64,000 nucleotides of DNA, taken from Clostridiales bacterium (GTDB lineage: Bacteria > Bacillota > Clostridia > Saccharofermentanales > Saccharofermentanaceae). The stretch's first letter is position 1. Every line of letters begins with the position of its first letter. The stretch spans positions 34,991-98,990 of the forward strand of contig JAFWDK010000001.1 of NCBI GenBank assembly GCA_017513085.1, given 5' to 3'. The translations under genes and the position numbers were made by a program. This document shows positions 44,573 through 54,333 of this stretch, piece by piece. A model generated the notes under the pieces. That model saw nothing but the letters and a program-made list of their open reading frames with translations. It made no database searches and was not told the origin of the DNA.

Positions 44573-44635
44573 AAGCTTTCACCCCTTTAGTATCATTTCC
44601 ATTTTAGCATTTCTGCTTCTTTTGCAAAGAAAAAC

Positions 44636-45127
44636 CTAATGTTTGAGCGAAAGCTTTTCGCTCGGGATATGGCAGTAGCCGCCGGGATTCTTGTCGAGAT
44701 ATTTCTGATGATATTCCTCGGCTTTATAGAAGTTCTGCAGCGGCAGGATCTCGGTCACGATCGGATCGCTGTATTTTTTCTGTTCCTCTGCTGTCACTTC
44801 CCTGATCAGCGGGAGGTCTTCCTCATTGAGATAGTAGATACCGGTGCGGTAGTTGTTGCCGATGTCATGTCCCTGACGGTCTTTGACTGTGGGCTCGATG
44901 ATGTCGTAGTAGAGTTCGAGGATCTTCCTCAGCGGAAGGACCGCCGGGTCATATTCCAGTTTTAAGGTCTCGGTAAAGCCGGTCGTCTGGGTGCGGACCT
45001 CCTCATAGGTCGGGTTTTCCTTATTTCCGTTGGCATAACCGACTTCGGTAGAAAGGACACCGTCAAACTGTTCAAAGTATTTCTCGACGCCCCAGAAGCA
45101 GCCACCTGCAAGATAGATCGTTTTCAT
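44636..45127 (-). CDS. msrA: Peptide methionine-S-sulfoxide reductase A
   Basis: I start at ATG 45127, which forms an ATGA overlap with the MATE gene stop; six further residues upstream are possible but less likely. The 163-residue protein has the catalytic Cys in YLAGGCFWGVEKYFEQ near residue 11 and YRTGIYYLNEEDLP, EEYHQKYLDKNPGGYC and HIPSEK at the C-terminus. It repairs oxidised methionine. A hairpin GAGCGAAA-GCT-TTTCGCTC overlaps its last codons, and a short T run follows 9 bases later. Confidence 0.93.
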   Translation of the reverse strand: MKTIYLAGGCFWGVEKYFEQFDGVLSTEVGYANGNKENPTYEEVRTQTTGFTETLKLEYDPAVLPLRKILELYYDIIEPTVKDRQGHDIGNNYRTGIYYLNEEDLPLIREVTAEEQKKYSDPIVTEILPLQNFYKAEEYHQKYLDKNPGGYCHIPSEKLSLKH

Positions 45128-46428
45128 ATGCGTATTTCTGTCCACCTTCCTCTGATAAAACGTGTACTGTTGAGAACGAAACGGGTGAACTGGTCAGCGA
45201 GCACACCGGCCCAGACCCCGTTCAGTCCGAGCTGAAAGACATTGAAGCCAAGATAGGTCACGGCTGTACGGATGATCGATACCGACAACAATGCCACGAA
45301 AAGCACGTAGCGGGCATCGCCGGCACCGCGCAGACAGCCGGAGTAAATGATCTGGGAGACCTGGAACAGCAGGATAACGATCATCCAGGTGCAGATCGTG
45401 ACCCCCATCTCAATGATATGTGTCTCCTTGAAGAAAAGCGAGTAGATCGCTCTTCCGCCGAAGAAGAGGATCGCCGAAAGGCAGAGCGAGATCAGGAAAC
45501 CGATATTCTGGCAGAGACTGCCGTAGGTCTTTGCCCGTTCTTTCTTTCCTTCGCCCAAGGAACGGCCGATCAGGGCAACGGCCGCGACCTGCATGCCGTC
45601 CCCGAAGGAGAAGCCGAGATTGAGCACGTTCATGCCGACCTGATGGGCGGCAAAGGCATCGGTCCCGAGTTTTGCTGCGAATAAGGCGGTCGTCAGGAAA
45701 CCGATACGCATCAGAAGATTCTCAAGCAGGAAGTTCAGAGTCAGTTTGATCATCCGGGTGAAACTCGACCAGGTCGGAAGGATCTTTTCTTCGAGGATGT
45801 ATTTTACCTGCAGGTAGCTTGTTTCCTTGAACAGGGAGATGACCGAAAGGATGCTGGCGACGGCTGTGCCCAAGACCGTCGCCCCGGCAGCGCCCAGGAT
45901 CCCCAGGGCCGGGAAACCGTGTTTGCCGGTGATCAGAAGGTAATTGAAAACGATGTTGACGATCGAGGAAGTCACGTTCGTCGTCATCGCGACACGGGTA
46001 TTGCCGCTGCCCCGCTGGGCAGCGTTGATGACCATTGAGAGTACATTGAAGAAACAGCCGCCCATGATGATCCGGAAATACAGGACCGCCGCGTCATGGG
46101 TATCGGGATTGCTGCCGCAGAGGCGCATCATGTCTTCCGCGAAGACGACACAGAGCACACTGACGAGCAGACACATGATCAGGGTATAGACGAGAGCTGT
46201 CAGGAAGATCTCATTCGCTTCCCTTTGTTTATTCTGACCTCTGCGTCTGGCGACCAGCGCCGAGACCGCGATATTGGCGGTAACGAAGAAGGCGAGGCCG
46301 ATGAATTTGGGCTGCGTCGTCAGTCCGACAGCCGCCACCGCAAAAGGGCCGAGTTCCGATACCATCAGGGTATCGATCATCCCGGCCAGGGAAATAAAGA
46401 CGCTCTCTAATACGGCGGGCCACGCCAT
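45124..46428 (-). CDS. MATE family efflux transporter
   Basis: The 434-residue protein has about twelve membrane helices and MATE motifs at its start (MAWPAVLESVFISLAGMIDT) and SALVARRRGQNKQREANE near 60. It exports cationic drugs or metabolites by Na+ or H+ antiport. ATG 46428 leaves almost no cytoplasmic lead; the frame is open upstream and reads a plausible MATE lead (SKKELIKETLR), but no ATG, GTG or TTG is in that stretch, so the true start is uncertain. Coupled to msrA by ATGA, suggesting an oxidative-stress context. Confidence 0.9.
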   Translation of the reverse strand: MAWPAVLESVFISLAGMIDTLMVSELGPFAVAAVGLTTQPKFIGLAFFVTANIAVSALVARRRGQNKQREANEIFLTALVYTLIMCLLVSVLCVVFAEDMMRLCGSNPDTHDAAVLYFRIIMGGCFFNVLSMVINAAQRGSGNTRVAMTTNVTSSIVNIVFNYLLITGKHGFPALGILGAAGATVLGTAVASILSVISLFKETSYLQVKYILEEKILPTWSSFTRMIKLTLNFLLENLLMRIGFLTTALFAAKLGTDAFAAHQVGMNVLNLGFSFGDGMQVAAVALIGRSLGEGKKERAKTYGSLCQNIGFLISLCLSAILFFGGRAIYSLFFKETHIIEMGVTICTWMIVILLFQVSQIIYSGCLRGAGDARYVLFVALLSVSIIRTAVTYLGFNVFQLGLNGVWAGVLADQFTRFVLNSTRFIRGRWTEIRI

Positions 46429-46496
46429 TCTGAGCGTCTCTTTGATCAGTTCTTTTTTGGAAACAGCGGCAGTGATAAGCAGACTCCGGTCAGAGA

Positions 46497-46922
46497 TCAG
46501 AGATCTTCTTCAAAGCGCGCCATGTATTTGCGGACATCGCGCAGGATAACTACATCACTGGGGTAGGTAAGGTATGCCTGGGCTTCTGTATAGGGGATCC
46601 ATTCGACTCTTTCGATCCCTTCGTCTTCGGATCCGGGTTCACCTTCGACCACGACACCGGCAAAGTAAACAACGATCTTATGTGTGCCGGGCTGCGGCAG
46701 GTAGGATGAGATACCGCGGTAATCGTTCTCCAAAGCGACCGTATAGCCGGTCTCTTCTTTTACTTCACGCAGAGCTGTTTCTCTTTCGGTCTCATCTCCC
46801 TCAACGTGGCCTTTGGGGAAACCCCAGTGGCCCATTGTGTGTTTGATAAGCAGGACATCATAGTCAAAACGGTCTTCGTTCTTACGCAGGATGACTGCAC
46901 CGCAGGATTTCTCTTCGATCAT
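46497..46922 (-). CDS. Nudix hydrolase (Ap4A hydrolase-like)
   Basis: The 141-residue protein has a full Nudix box starting at GHVEGDETE and ending REVKEETGY (about residues 38-60). WGFPKGHVE before it resembles asymmetric Ap4A hydrolases. It likely clears dinucleoside polyphosphates or related alarmones. A clear promoter and a very G-rich ribosome binding site (GGGGGG) lie upstream. It is the first gene of a minus-strand run with MATE and msrA. Confidence 0.88.
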   Translation of the reverse strand: MIEEKSCGAVILRKNEDRFDYDVLLIKHTMGHWGFPKGHVEGDETERETALREVKEETGYTVALENDYRGISSYLPQPGTHKIVVYFAGVVVEGEPGSEDEGIERVEWIPYTEAQAYLTYPSDVVILRDVRKYMARFEEDL

Positions 46923-46955
46923 AAAAGTAACCCCCCATATTTATCACTAAAATAA

Positions 46956-46984
46956 ATTATAACAACTGCGATTTTCTGGTGCAA
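46956..46984 (-). promoter_or_regulatory. Promoter of the Nudix-MATE-msrA run
   Basis: On the minus strand TTGCAC (46984-46979) and TATAAT (46961-46956) are 17 bases apart. Confidence 0.82.
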
Positions 46985-47065
46985 TCAGCAAACACCCTCA
47001 CCTGTAAGACCTCGCACGGGGATACGGCATAATATGAAAGCCGCATAGGCGGGTCAGGAGAATTT

Positions 47066-47074
47066 TGTTAAAAT
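47066..47074 (+). promoter_or_regulatory. Extended -10 promoter of cca, probably leaderless
   Basis: TGTTAAAAT is an extended -10 (TGn plus TAAAAT). It ends 6 bases before ATG 47081, so transcription should start at the start codon; the only Shine-Dalgarno-like sequence (AGGAGAA) is 18 bases away, too far for this ATG. Confidence 0.55.
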
Positions 47075-47080
47075 CATGGT

Positions 47081-48226
47081 ATGGAGGACATAGTAAAAGC
47101 GGAAGCGATCGCCTCAAAGATCGCGGAAGCGGGAGGAAGAGCTTATTACGTCGGCGGCTGTGTCCGCGACAAGCTTTTAAAACGTCCCTGCAAGGACCTG
47201 GATATCGAGGTCTACGGGATCCCGGCCGAAAAGCTCGAGGAGCTGCTCTCCTCTTTCGGCAATGTCTTGACTGTCGGCAAAAGCTTCGGCATCTTCAAGC
47301 TTGAACATACTTCGCTCGACATCGCGCTGCCCCGCACCGAAGAAAAGATCGGAGAAGGCCATCGTGCCTTTCTGACTTCGGCAGACCCGTTCCTCTCTCC
47401 GGAGACCGCTTCCTCGCGGCGTGACTTCACCGTCAACGCCCTGATGGAAGATGTTTTGAGCGGCGAGATCCACGATTATCATCACGGCCTCGAAGATCTT
47501 GAAAAAGGGATCCTGCGTCATGTGAACGATGCGAGCTTCTCGGAAGATCCGCTCCGCGTCCTGCGGGCTGCCCGCTTCGCGGCGCAGCTGGGCTTTGATG
47601 TCGCGGAAGAGACCCGGGAACTGTGCCGGAAGATCGATCTGTCCTCGCTTTCCCGGGAACGGGTCGAAGGAGAAACAGAGAAGGCTCTGTTAAGCAGGGA
47701 ACCTGGGCGTTATTTCCGTGAGCTGCGGCAGATGGAACAGCTGGAAGAATACTATGCCGAGCTGAAGGAAGATCCGGTATTCGATGAAAGAGTTCTCGCC
47801 CTGCGCGATGAGGCGAAAGAGCCGGTGGAATACATGCTCGATATCCTCTGTGCCGGCATGACGGCGAAAGAAAAAGAGAGTTTCCTGCGCCGTTTCGTGA
47901 CCAAGAAATATGAGCTGAAGGAGCTGAAATACCGGACCTGTGAAGATATCACCGAAAAGACCGCGCTTTTCACGAAGCTCGATCAGCTGACGGAACCCGG
48001 TGACTATCTGCTGGTCCTGCGCGCCCTTTATCCGCAGAACGAAGAGAAATACATCGCTCTCGGGAAAGACTATCAGTCTTTCCTGCAGAAGGAACATATC
48101 AGCGGCGAAGAACTGATCGCGCTGGGGATGAAGCCGGGTAAGGAACTCGGTGAGCTGATGAAAAAGATCCGCAAAGAGGAATATACCCGCAGCAAGGAAG
48201 AGATCCTGGAGGAATTGAAGAAATGA
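47081..48226 (+). CDS. cca: CCA tRNA nucleotidyltransferase / poly(A) polymerase family
   Basis: The 381-residue protein opens GGRAYYVGGCVRDKLLKRPC then KDLDIEVYG, the family's catalytic motif with the DxD pair (DLDIE) near 40. SSRRDFTVNALMEDVLSGEI near 108 and EDPLRVLRAARFAAQLGFDV near 153 are further conserved blocks. It adds or repairs the tRNA 3' CCA end. There is no HD domain. The start codon choice fits the usual distance to YVGGCVRD, although no ribosome binding site is at the normal distance. Confidence 0.9.
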   Translation: MEDIVKAEAIASKIAEAGGRAYYVGGCVRDKLLKRPCKDLDIEVYGIPAEKLEELLSSFGNVLTVGKSFGIFKLEHTSLDIALPRTEEKIGEGHRAFLTSADPFLSPETASSRRDFTVNALMEDVLSGEIHDYHHGLEDLEKGILRHVNDASFSEDPLRVLRAARFAAQLGFDVAEETRELCRKIDLSSLSRERVEGETEKALLSREPGRYFRELRQMEQLEEYYAELKEDPVFDERVLALRDEAKEPVEYMLDILCAGMTAKEKESFLRRFVTKKYELKELKYRTCEDITEKTALFTKLDQLTEPGDYLLVLRALYPQNEEKYIALGKDYQSFLQKEHISGEELIALGMKPGKELGELMKKIRKEEYTRSKEEILEELKK

Positions 48227-48675
48227 AACGAATGGAACAATGCGTTCTGACGAATATGTGTCTGGTCCGCAGGGGAGACGAGATCCTCGTGCAGCTGCGC
48301 ACGAAAAAAGACTGGCCGGGCATCACCCTGCCGGGCGGACATGCCGAAAAAGGGGAAGGCCTCAGCCAGGCGGTGATCCGCGAGGTCTATGAGGAGACCG
48401 GTCTGACGATCCGGCATCCGCGTCTCTGCGGCATCGAGGAGTTCAAGACCGAGGAGGAAGACCGTTACTTCGTCTTCTTTTATGTCGCGGATGAATATGA
48501 GGGTGAATTAAAAGACTCTGCGGAAGGCAAGGTCTTCTGGATCAAACGCGCGGATCTTGAGAAATACGAGTTATCCTATGACTTGATGGAGATCATGGAA
48601 GTGATCGAGAACGATCAGATCAGCGAACTGCGCTATTTCATGGAGAACGGCGAGTGGAAATCGGTCTACGAATGA
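48223..48675 (+). CDS. Nudix hydrolase (8-oxo-dGTP diphosphatase type)
   Basis: The 150-residue protein has a Nudix box with GGHAEKGEGLSQAVIREVYE then ETGL around residues 38-61. Its start, CVLTNMCLVRRGDEILVQLR, is typical for MutT/YtkD-like proteins; a role in sanitising oxidised nucleotides is plausible. It starts on an ATGA overlap with cca and ends before a bidirectional terminator. Confidence 0.88.
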   Translation: MKRMEQCVLTNMCLVRRGDEILVQLRTKKDWPGITLPGGHAEKGEGLSQAVIREVYEETGLTIRHPRLCGIEEFKTEEEDRYFVFFYVADEYEGELKDSAEGKVFWIKRADLEKYELSYDLMEIMEVIENDQISELRYFMENGEWKSVYE

Positions 48676-48702
48676 GCCATTTCCGATAAAAGATGTAATG
48701 AA

Positions 48703-48728
48703 AAGCGTTCCTGAACTCAGGAACGCTT
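48703..48728. terminator. Bidirectional terminator
   Basis: AAGCGTTCCT pairs with AGGAACGCTT across GAACTC. The addA stop codon lies in the loop region. Confidence 0.82.
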
Positions 48729-51700
48729 GATCTCAATGAATTTTTTCAGAGACAGGGCATAGATATATGCCTTTTTCTTTTTCTGCGGGTAGAGCTTATC
48801 CAGGACATCGAAATAACTGTTCAGCTGTCCCTGATATCGTCCGATAAGAGTCTCTTCATCCGCGCCGACATCTGTCTTATAGTCGGCGAGCAGGATGTCC
48901 TCACCGATCGCGACGAAATCCATGAAACCATGCAAAGTCCGGTTTCCTTCGCGCAGGTAGAAGGAATATTCCTGATGGATCTCTTCTTTGGTGTACCGGC
49001 GGATCAAAGGATCGTTCGCGAAACCGAGGATGCGGGATACCTCTTCATCCGTCAGCTGCGGATCGATCGCCCGGATCTCTTTATCTCCGGTCGGACAGCC
49101 GTAATCGATCTTCGCCAGGATCTCGTGGATGCGGGTGCCGTAATTCATGCCGGCCAGCGCGTCGAGATCGAGATCACGGGAATGCTGCTCGAAATCGGAG
49201 GGTGAAGCTTCCTCCTGTTCTTCCAGAACATAGTCCTTATGGGGCAGTTCGGTCTTCTGCGCTCTGGCGCGGGAAACATAGCGGATCTCCGGATCGAATG
49301 TATAATCGACCGTTTGGATCAGCTGCGGATCAAGACCGCAGTTTCCGATGACAGTCGTGAAATCGAGCCGTTCGGAAGCGCTGCGGCTCAGATCCTTATC
49401 GGTTTCTTCCGGATTGAAGGCGTCAAGGATCACGAGCTTCTTCTTTGCCCTCGTCAGAGCGACATATAAAAGGCGAAGATATTCTTCCTGGTCAAGCAGA
49501 TCGTCCTTATTGAGGATCGCCTGACGTTTCAGGCTGTTATTCAGGAAATGGTAGGGCTTTTCAAAGACAGTAAGGCCGACACCGAGATCGATGTCGATCA
49601 TCGAAGAGGCGGATTTCTGCTTGTTGCTGTGAGAGGAGAGGAAGAAGACAGCGTCATATTCGAGACCCTTGGAACCGTGGATCGTCATGATCTTGACGAC
49701 CGGCGCGTCTTCGGAAACACCGACAGCCGCTTCCTTCTGGGTCTCCTTGGATTCCTCGATGAATTCGATCATCTCATGCAGAGAGGCGAAGCCGTAGTTC
49801 TCGAAAGCCGCCAGGAAGTAGGCAACGTTGGTCTTTTCCTCTTCCGGCAGGTCATCGTAGAAATGACGCAGACTGACCAGCTCGTGCAGAAGCTCGCTCA
49901 GCCGGTTGGCTTCCGCGAGTGCCGAGAGTCTTTCATAGTCTTCCCGGAACGGCGGATACTCTTTGAAGATTCCTTTTAAGGTAAGCAGCGCCTCATCGTC
50001 CAGTCCGTAGAACGGGGAGGAGAGGACGGCTGTCAGGCTGATGTTGTCACCCGGATCTTCAAGGACCCGGAACCAGGAAGTGAGGATATCCATGGCGACG
50101 GAATTGAAGTAGCCCTCGTTGTCCTTCATGAAATAGGGGATACCGGCATCTTCGAGCGCCATGCGCACTTCATTCTTCTCGTAGTGGGAACGCAGGATAA
50201 CGGCCATCTCCTTATAGGGAATGCCTTCCTCAGCGGTCTTTAGGATCTCCTGCGCCAGTGCTTTGGCACGGACGATGCGCAGTCCGGTGCTCGAGGTCTT
50301 TTCGCTGGCCAGGGCGCGGACAAAATGCAGCTCACTGTTGTCCTTATCGGCGTTGAAGCCTGCCGGGATCTGCACGTCTTCCGGTGTGAAGACTCTGCGG
50401 CGCAGGTTCATCGCCGCTTCAAACAGGGCATTGTTGAATTCGACGACGTTCTTTTTGGAACGGTAGTTTTCGCGTAAATGGATCTTTTCAAAGCGGGGAT
50501 CACTGCGTAAAGAGATCATGATCTCCGGCTTGGCGTTGCGGAAACGGTAGATCGACTGCTTGACGTCACCGACAAGGAAGAGGTTGTTGTCTTCCAGAAG
50601 CGAGAGCAGGCTCCACTGTCCTTCGCTCGTATCCTGGAATTCATCGACCATGATCTCCTTGTAGCGCTTCTTCAGCTGCTTCGCGATCGCACAGTCGTTC
50701 TTGGTAAGGATCGCGTAGGCGTAATGTTCAAAGTCATCGAAATCCAGACATTCGTTTTCCGCCTTGATCGCGTTGTAGTTCGCCAGCGCTTCCTTGCAGA
50801 TATTGATCAACGCCTTTTCATAAGGCAGGGACTGACGATGGTATTTCAGAAGGTCCTCGGTCGAATCATAGCCTTTGGCGATCTTCGTGAAATATTCGGC
50901 CAGCTCATCGCGCAGGGCTTTGTACTGTTCGGAATCGCCTTCGCAGTTCTTGGACTTTCGTTTTGCGGGCAGACTGTGCAGGATATGCGGCAGCATATCA
51001 TTGAACTCCCGCAGATCTTCGGTATCCAGAAGCTGTTCTACGCCTTCTTTCAGCGACGGATAGAATTCCGCGTGTTCGCCGGTCAGAAGGATCTCCTCGA
51101 TGACCTGCAGCGCGTCCTTCAGCAGAAGACGCTTGTTCAGCGCATAGTAATCGGTCATCTCCGGATCGAGGTCTTCAAGACGCGAAACGTCGTTATCGAT
51201 CCAGCTGTCGAGCTTGGCAAAAGGATCGGCGGCGCTTCCCGCTTTGTTTAAGATCTTCGCGATCACATCCGCCAGCGAATCCTTGGAGAACAGGTTCTCG
51301 CTGAAAAGCAGGTTGAGTTCACGGGTATCGCAGTCCGCGGACGCGATCGCCTTTTCGATCGCTTCCTTGAGATACAGACTGCCCCGGGCTTCATCCAGGA
51401 TCGTTTCGGCGCGTTTGCGGGAAAGCGGAAGGACATAATAGTATTCTTTGATCAGCCGCAGACAGAAGGAATGGATCGTGGAGATCTGGGCGGAGCTGAT
51501 CGCGGACAACTGTTTGGTCAGGAATTCATCCTGCGGATCTTTCACGTGGGCATCCTGCAGCGCTTTCTTCAAACGGCGGGCCATATTGGAGGCAGCCGCC
51601 TCGGTAAAGGTCATGGCCGCGATCTCTTCAAGCGGGATACGGTCGGTCAGGATCCGTTTCATCAGGCGTTCAATCAGGACAGTGGTCTTGCCGCCGCCGG

Positions 51701-51776
51701 CACTGGCGAAAACGAGCACATTCGTTCCGCGTGCTTCGATCGCTTTTTTCTGGGAGGGATTCGGTGTGAAACTCAT
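48717..51776 (-). CDS. addA: ATP-dependent helicase/nuclease AddA
   Basis: The 1019-residue protein is a UvrD-type helicase fused to a RecB-type nuclease. Walker A is FASAGGGKTTVLIERL near residue 23-38, motif II is IMVDEFQDTSEGQWSL, motif VI is LRLLYVALTRAKKKLVIL, and the nuclease motif is LLADYKTDVG near the C-terminus. With AddB it resects double-strand breaks to load RecA. It is shorter than Bacillus AddA (about 1230), but the motifs seen here are intact. It begins on an ATGA overlap with addB. Confidence 0.95.
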   Translation of the reverse strand: MSFTPNPSQKKAIEARGTNVLVFASAGGGKTTVLIERLMKRILTDRIPLEEIAAMTFTEAAASNMARRLKKALQDAHVKDPQDEFLTKQLSAISSAQISTIHSFCLRLIKEYYYVLPLSRKRAETILDEARGSLYLKEAIEKAIASADCDTRELNLLFSENLFSKDSLADVIAKILNKAGSAADPFAKLDSWIDNDVSRLEDLDPEMTDYYALNKRLLLKDALQVIEEILLTGEHAEFYPSLKEGVEQLLDTEDLREFNDMLPHILHSLPAKRKSKNCEGDSEQYKALRDELAEYFTKIAKGYDSTEDLLKYHRQSLPYEKALINICKEALANYNAIKAENECLDFDDFEHYAYAILTKNDCAIAKQLKKRYKEIMVDEFQDTSEGQWSLLSLLEDNNLFLVGDVKQSIYRFRNAKPEIMISLRSDPRFEKIHLRENYRSKKNVVEFNNALFEAAMNLRRRVFTPEDVQIPAGFNADKDNSELHFVRALASEKTSSTGLRIVRAKALAQEILKTAEEGIPYKEMAVILRSHYEKNEVRMALEDAGIPYFMKDNEGYFNSVAMDILTSWFRVLEDPGDNISLTAVLSSPFYGLDDEALLTLKGIFKEYPPFREDYERLSALAEANRLSELLHELVSLRHFYDDLPEEEKTNVAYFLAAFENYGFASLHEMIEFIEESKETQKEAAVGVSEDAPVVKIMTIHGSKGLEYDAVFFLSSHSNKQKSASSMIDIDLGVGLTVFEKPYHFLNNSLKRQAILNKDDLLDQEEYLRLLYVALTRAKKKLVILDAFNPEETDKDLSRSASERLDFTTVIGNCGLDPQLIQTVDYTFDPEIRYVSRARAQKTELPHKDYVLEEQEEASPSDFEQHSRDLDLDALAGMNYGTRIHEILAKIDYGCPTGDKEIRAIDPQLTDEEVSRILGFANDPLIRRYTKEEIHQEYSFYLREGNRTLHGFMDFVAIGEDILLADYKTDVGADEETLIGRYQGQLNSYFDVLDKLYPQKKKKAYIYALSLKKFIEIKRS

Positions 51777-54277
51777 GCTTCTTTCTCCTCCTCTTCCTGT
51801 TTCAGGGATCCGTCAAAATACTGACGCACGGTATAGCCTTCCTTTCCTTTGAAGCGGCAGATCGCGCCATAGAGGCAGTAGCCGCAGGCGCCTTCCGCCG
51901 GTTCGAGCGGGATCTCACCGTTTGCCAGTTTCTGATATAGCACGGTATAGATCGTCTGCAGGGCAGAGTAGATCTTTTCGCCGTCATAAAGCTGTTTTGT
52001 CGAGATACGGCCTTTGGCGCCGCCGGTCGGGATCGAGTCGTAGCTGTCATAGACCCCTTCAACATCCTGCAATGCCCAGCCGCTGAGTTTCTGTTTGCGG
52101 TAGAACGCCTCCTCCTGGGTGATCTCCTTCTCAGCGAAACCCTTGGATTTGGTATAGCCGTAGCGGTCTTCGCGCTGACGGGTGAGATTGAGATCGCAGT
52201 AATAGGCGGAAAGTCCTTCCTTGCCGGAGATCCCGGCATAGAGGAAAAGATAGGTCAGAAGCTGCAGGCTGACGCCGGCCCGGATATCCGCTTCTTTCAG
52301 GGCATGTTTGCTGGTCTTGTAGTCGAGGATACGGAAATAGTCACCGCATTCATCGATCCGGTCGATGCTGCCGCGTAAACGCACTCTGGCATGTTCGTTA
52401 TCGGTAAACATCTCCTTGAAGCGGTATTCCTGCTCTTTGGGAGCGAAGTGCGTCTCGCTTTCCATCTTTGCCAGGAAGGCGAGCTCCAGCTTCAGGTTTT
52501 CGGTCATATTATCGAACAGGTGCGAGATCTCCTGCTGCTTGCGGGGATAAAGTGTCTCAAAGCGTTCCCGGTAGGGCCGCAGTCTTTCCCGGATCTCCTC
52601 TTCGGAGATCTTTGCGTAGTCTTTCCCGTGGTCTTTGATCAGCTGTTCGAAAAAGCCGTGCAGGATCGTGCCGATCGTCGCCGGCTCAAATCCATAGACG
52701 CGCGGTTCGCGCAGGCCGAGACCGTAATTCAGGAAATAGGCATAGGGACAGGAGTTATAGCTTTCAAAAGCGGAGACGGAGCCGTTAAGAATACCTTCCC
52801 CGTCAAAGAAAAGCTTTCCGGCAGTTTCCGCGGTGAGCTTATGTGTATTGGGAAGCGGGCAGGAGCTTTTGAGCGGCTGCACGCTTTCAAGCGGGATATG
52901 TTCGAGACTCAGGGAGAAGCTCTGTGCCTTTCCGTCGTAAGAGCTTAACGGCAGCAGGTAGAAGGTCTTTTCACTGCGTTCGAGGTACGCGAGTTTCTGC
53001 AGATGGTCCTTTTCCCGCAGCGCGATATCCGGATAGTTCGTATCCTTCAGCAGATATTCATTCAGCAGTCCTTCCTTCGGCTGGAAACCGGGGAAAAGAC
53101 TCTCGGAACAGCTGAAGACAAAAAGGTATTTAAAGCCATAGCAGGGTTCCGCAAAAGAGGATACTCGGATGCCGTTATTCCGGCGGACAGACGAGCTGAG
53201 CTTTAAAACCGCTTCTTTCAGCAGCCCGTAGTGTTCCTCTTTCAGGGACGGACCGCGTTCCTGCAGATAATAGCGGACAGCTTCCTTATCCTCGCCTTCC
53301 TTCAGGAAAGAGAAAGCTTTGATGAGTTTTTCCTTGTAGGAAACAGCTTCGCAGAGCTCTTTCAGTTTCGGCCATGTCCGGCTGTGAACGTATTCCGCAG
53401 CCTTCTCGACCTCCCGGTAATCCGGGTCATCGGAAAGACGCTGCAGCGGACGGAAAAGATCCTCTTCCCGCATATGGTCATTCAGATAAACGAATGCCGC
53501 AGCATTCGCCTTGGCGAAAAGGTTCCGTTCCAGGACCTTTTTGTAGTGCAACAGATCGGGGGTGAAACAGAAATCAAGCAGCGCCGTCAGATCAGCGGCG
53601 GCCGTATTGGCATTCAGCAGATCCGGGCTGTAACAGGGAACTTCGTATCGTTTTAAGGTGCTGAAGCAGAGATCCTTTTCGGCGGTGTCACATAAAAGGA
53701 AGGCGCATTCGCTCAAAGGCAGATCCTGCAGGATCAGCTGCTGCACCGCATATTCATACTGATCGGCAACACTGCCGGTCTCATATCTGTAGTCTTTGTG
53801 TTCCGGCGTGTCGATGAGATCGATCTCGCCGGCTCCTTTTTCCTTGAGGATTGTGACCAGCTCCTGATCAAACAGGGAATAGTGGTCTTTGACGATGAGG
53901 ATGTTTTCTTCCGGTAATGTGAGCTCCGGCAGGGAGGCGTATCCTCTTAAAGGGATCGCTTTTAAAAGACGCCGGATCGCGGAGGGCAGCTCCAGTGTTT
54001 CCGGATCGATCTTATAGCGTTCACATTCATCGGCGATCGTGCGGATCTCACGCAGAAAACCGCTGTCTGAAAGCAGGGGATCCAGTTCACTGTCGGAAAG
54101 ACTGCGGCCGATCTCGCAGATCTCTTCGGCTGTCGGCGCCTCCTTTAAAAAAGCGTTCCGGAAGGCGGATAAGCTTTTGATCTCCGTGTCTTCCAGCGAA
54201 TTGTCCGGCGCTTTTTCCAGCAGTCTGTCCAGAACGTAAGCTTTGGCTTCACTGTTACATAAGTAAGTTGTTTTCAT
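51773..54277 (-). CDS. addB: AddB-type nuclease subunit (short form)
   Basis: The 834-residue protein is placed and shaped as AddB but is shorter than Bacillus AddB (about 1165), closer to RexB-like short forms. Residues about 540-800 hold the nuclease domain with ILDYKTSK, and the iron-sulfur staple is visible as one Cys in NSCPYAYFLNYG plus CGYCLYGAIC near the C-terminus (C-x2-C-x5-C). No Walker A is found at the N-terminus. It is coupled to addA by ATGA. Confidence 0.9.
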   Translation of the reverse strand: MKTTYLCNSEAKAYVLDRLLEKAPDNSLEDTEIKSLSAFRNAFLKEAPTAEEICEIGRSLSDSELDPLLSDSGFLREIRTIADECERYKIDPETLELPSAIRRLLKAIPLRGYASLPELTLPEENILIVKDHYSLFDQELVTILKEKGAGEIDLIDTPEHKDYRYETGSVADQYEYAVQQLILQDLPLSECAFLLCDTAEKDLCFSTLKRYEVPCYSPDLLNANTAAADLTALLDFCFTPDLLHYKKVLERNLFAKANAAAFVYLNDHMREEDLFRPLQRLSDDPDYREVEKAAEYVHSRTWPKLKELCEAVSYKEKLIKAFSFLKEGEDKEAVRYYLQERGPSLKEEHYGLLKEAVLKLSSSVRRNNGIRVSSFAEPCYGFKYLFVFSCSESLFPGFQPKEGLLNEYLLKDTNYPDIALREKDHLQKLAYLERSEKTFYLLPLSSYDGKAQSFSLSLEHIPLESVQPLKSSCPLPNTHKLTAETAGKLFFDGEGILNGSVSAFESYNSCPYAYFLNYGLGLREPRVYGFEPATIGTILHGFFEQLIKDHGKDYAKISEEEIRERLRPYRERFETLYPRKQQEISHLFDNMTENLKLELAFLAKMESETHFAPKEQEYRFKEMFTDNEHARVRLRGSIDRIDECGDYFRILDYKTSKHALKEADIRAGVSLQLLTYLFLYAGISGKEGLSAYYCDLNLTRQREDRYGYTKSKGFAEKEITQEEAFYRKQKLSGWALQDVEGVYDSYDSIPTGGAKGRISTKQLYDGEKIYSALQTIYTVLYQKLANGEIPLEPAEGACGYCLYGAICRFKGKEGYTVRQYFDGSLKQEEEEKEA

Positions 54278-54333
54278 ATCTCTTTTATTATGGACCTGTT
54301 CTTCCGGTTTTCTCCGGATATGTTGTATCGTTT

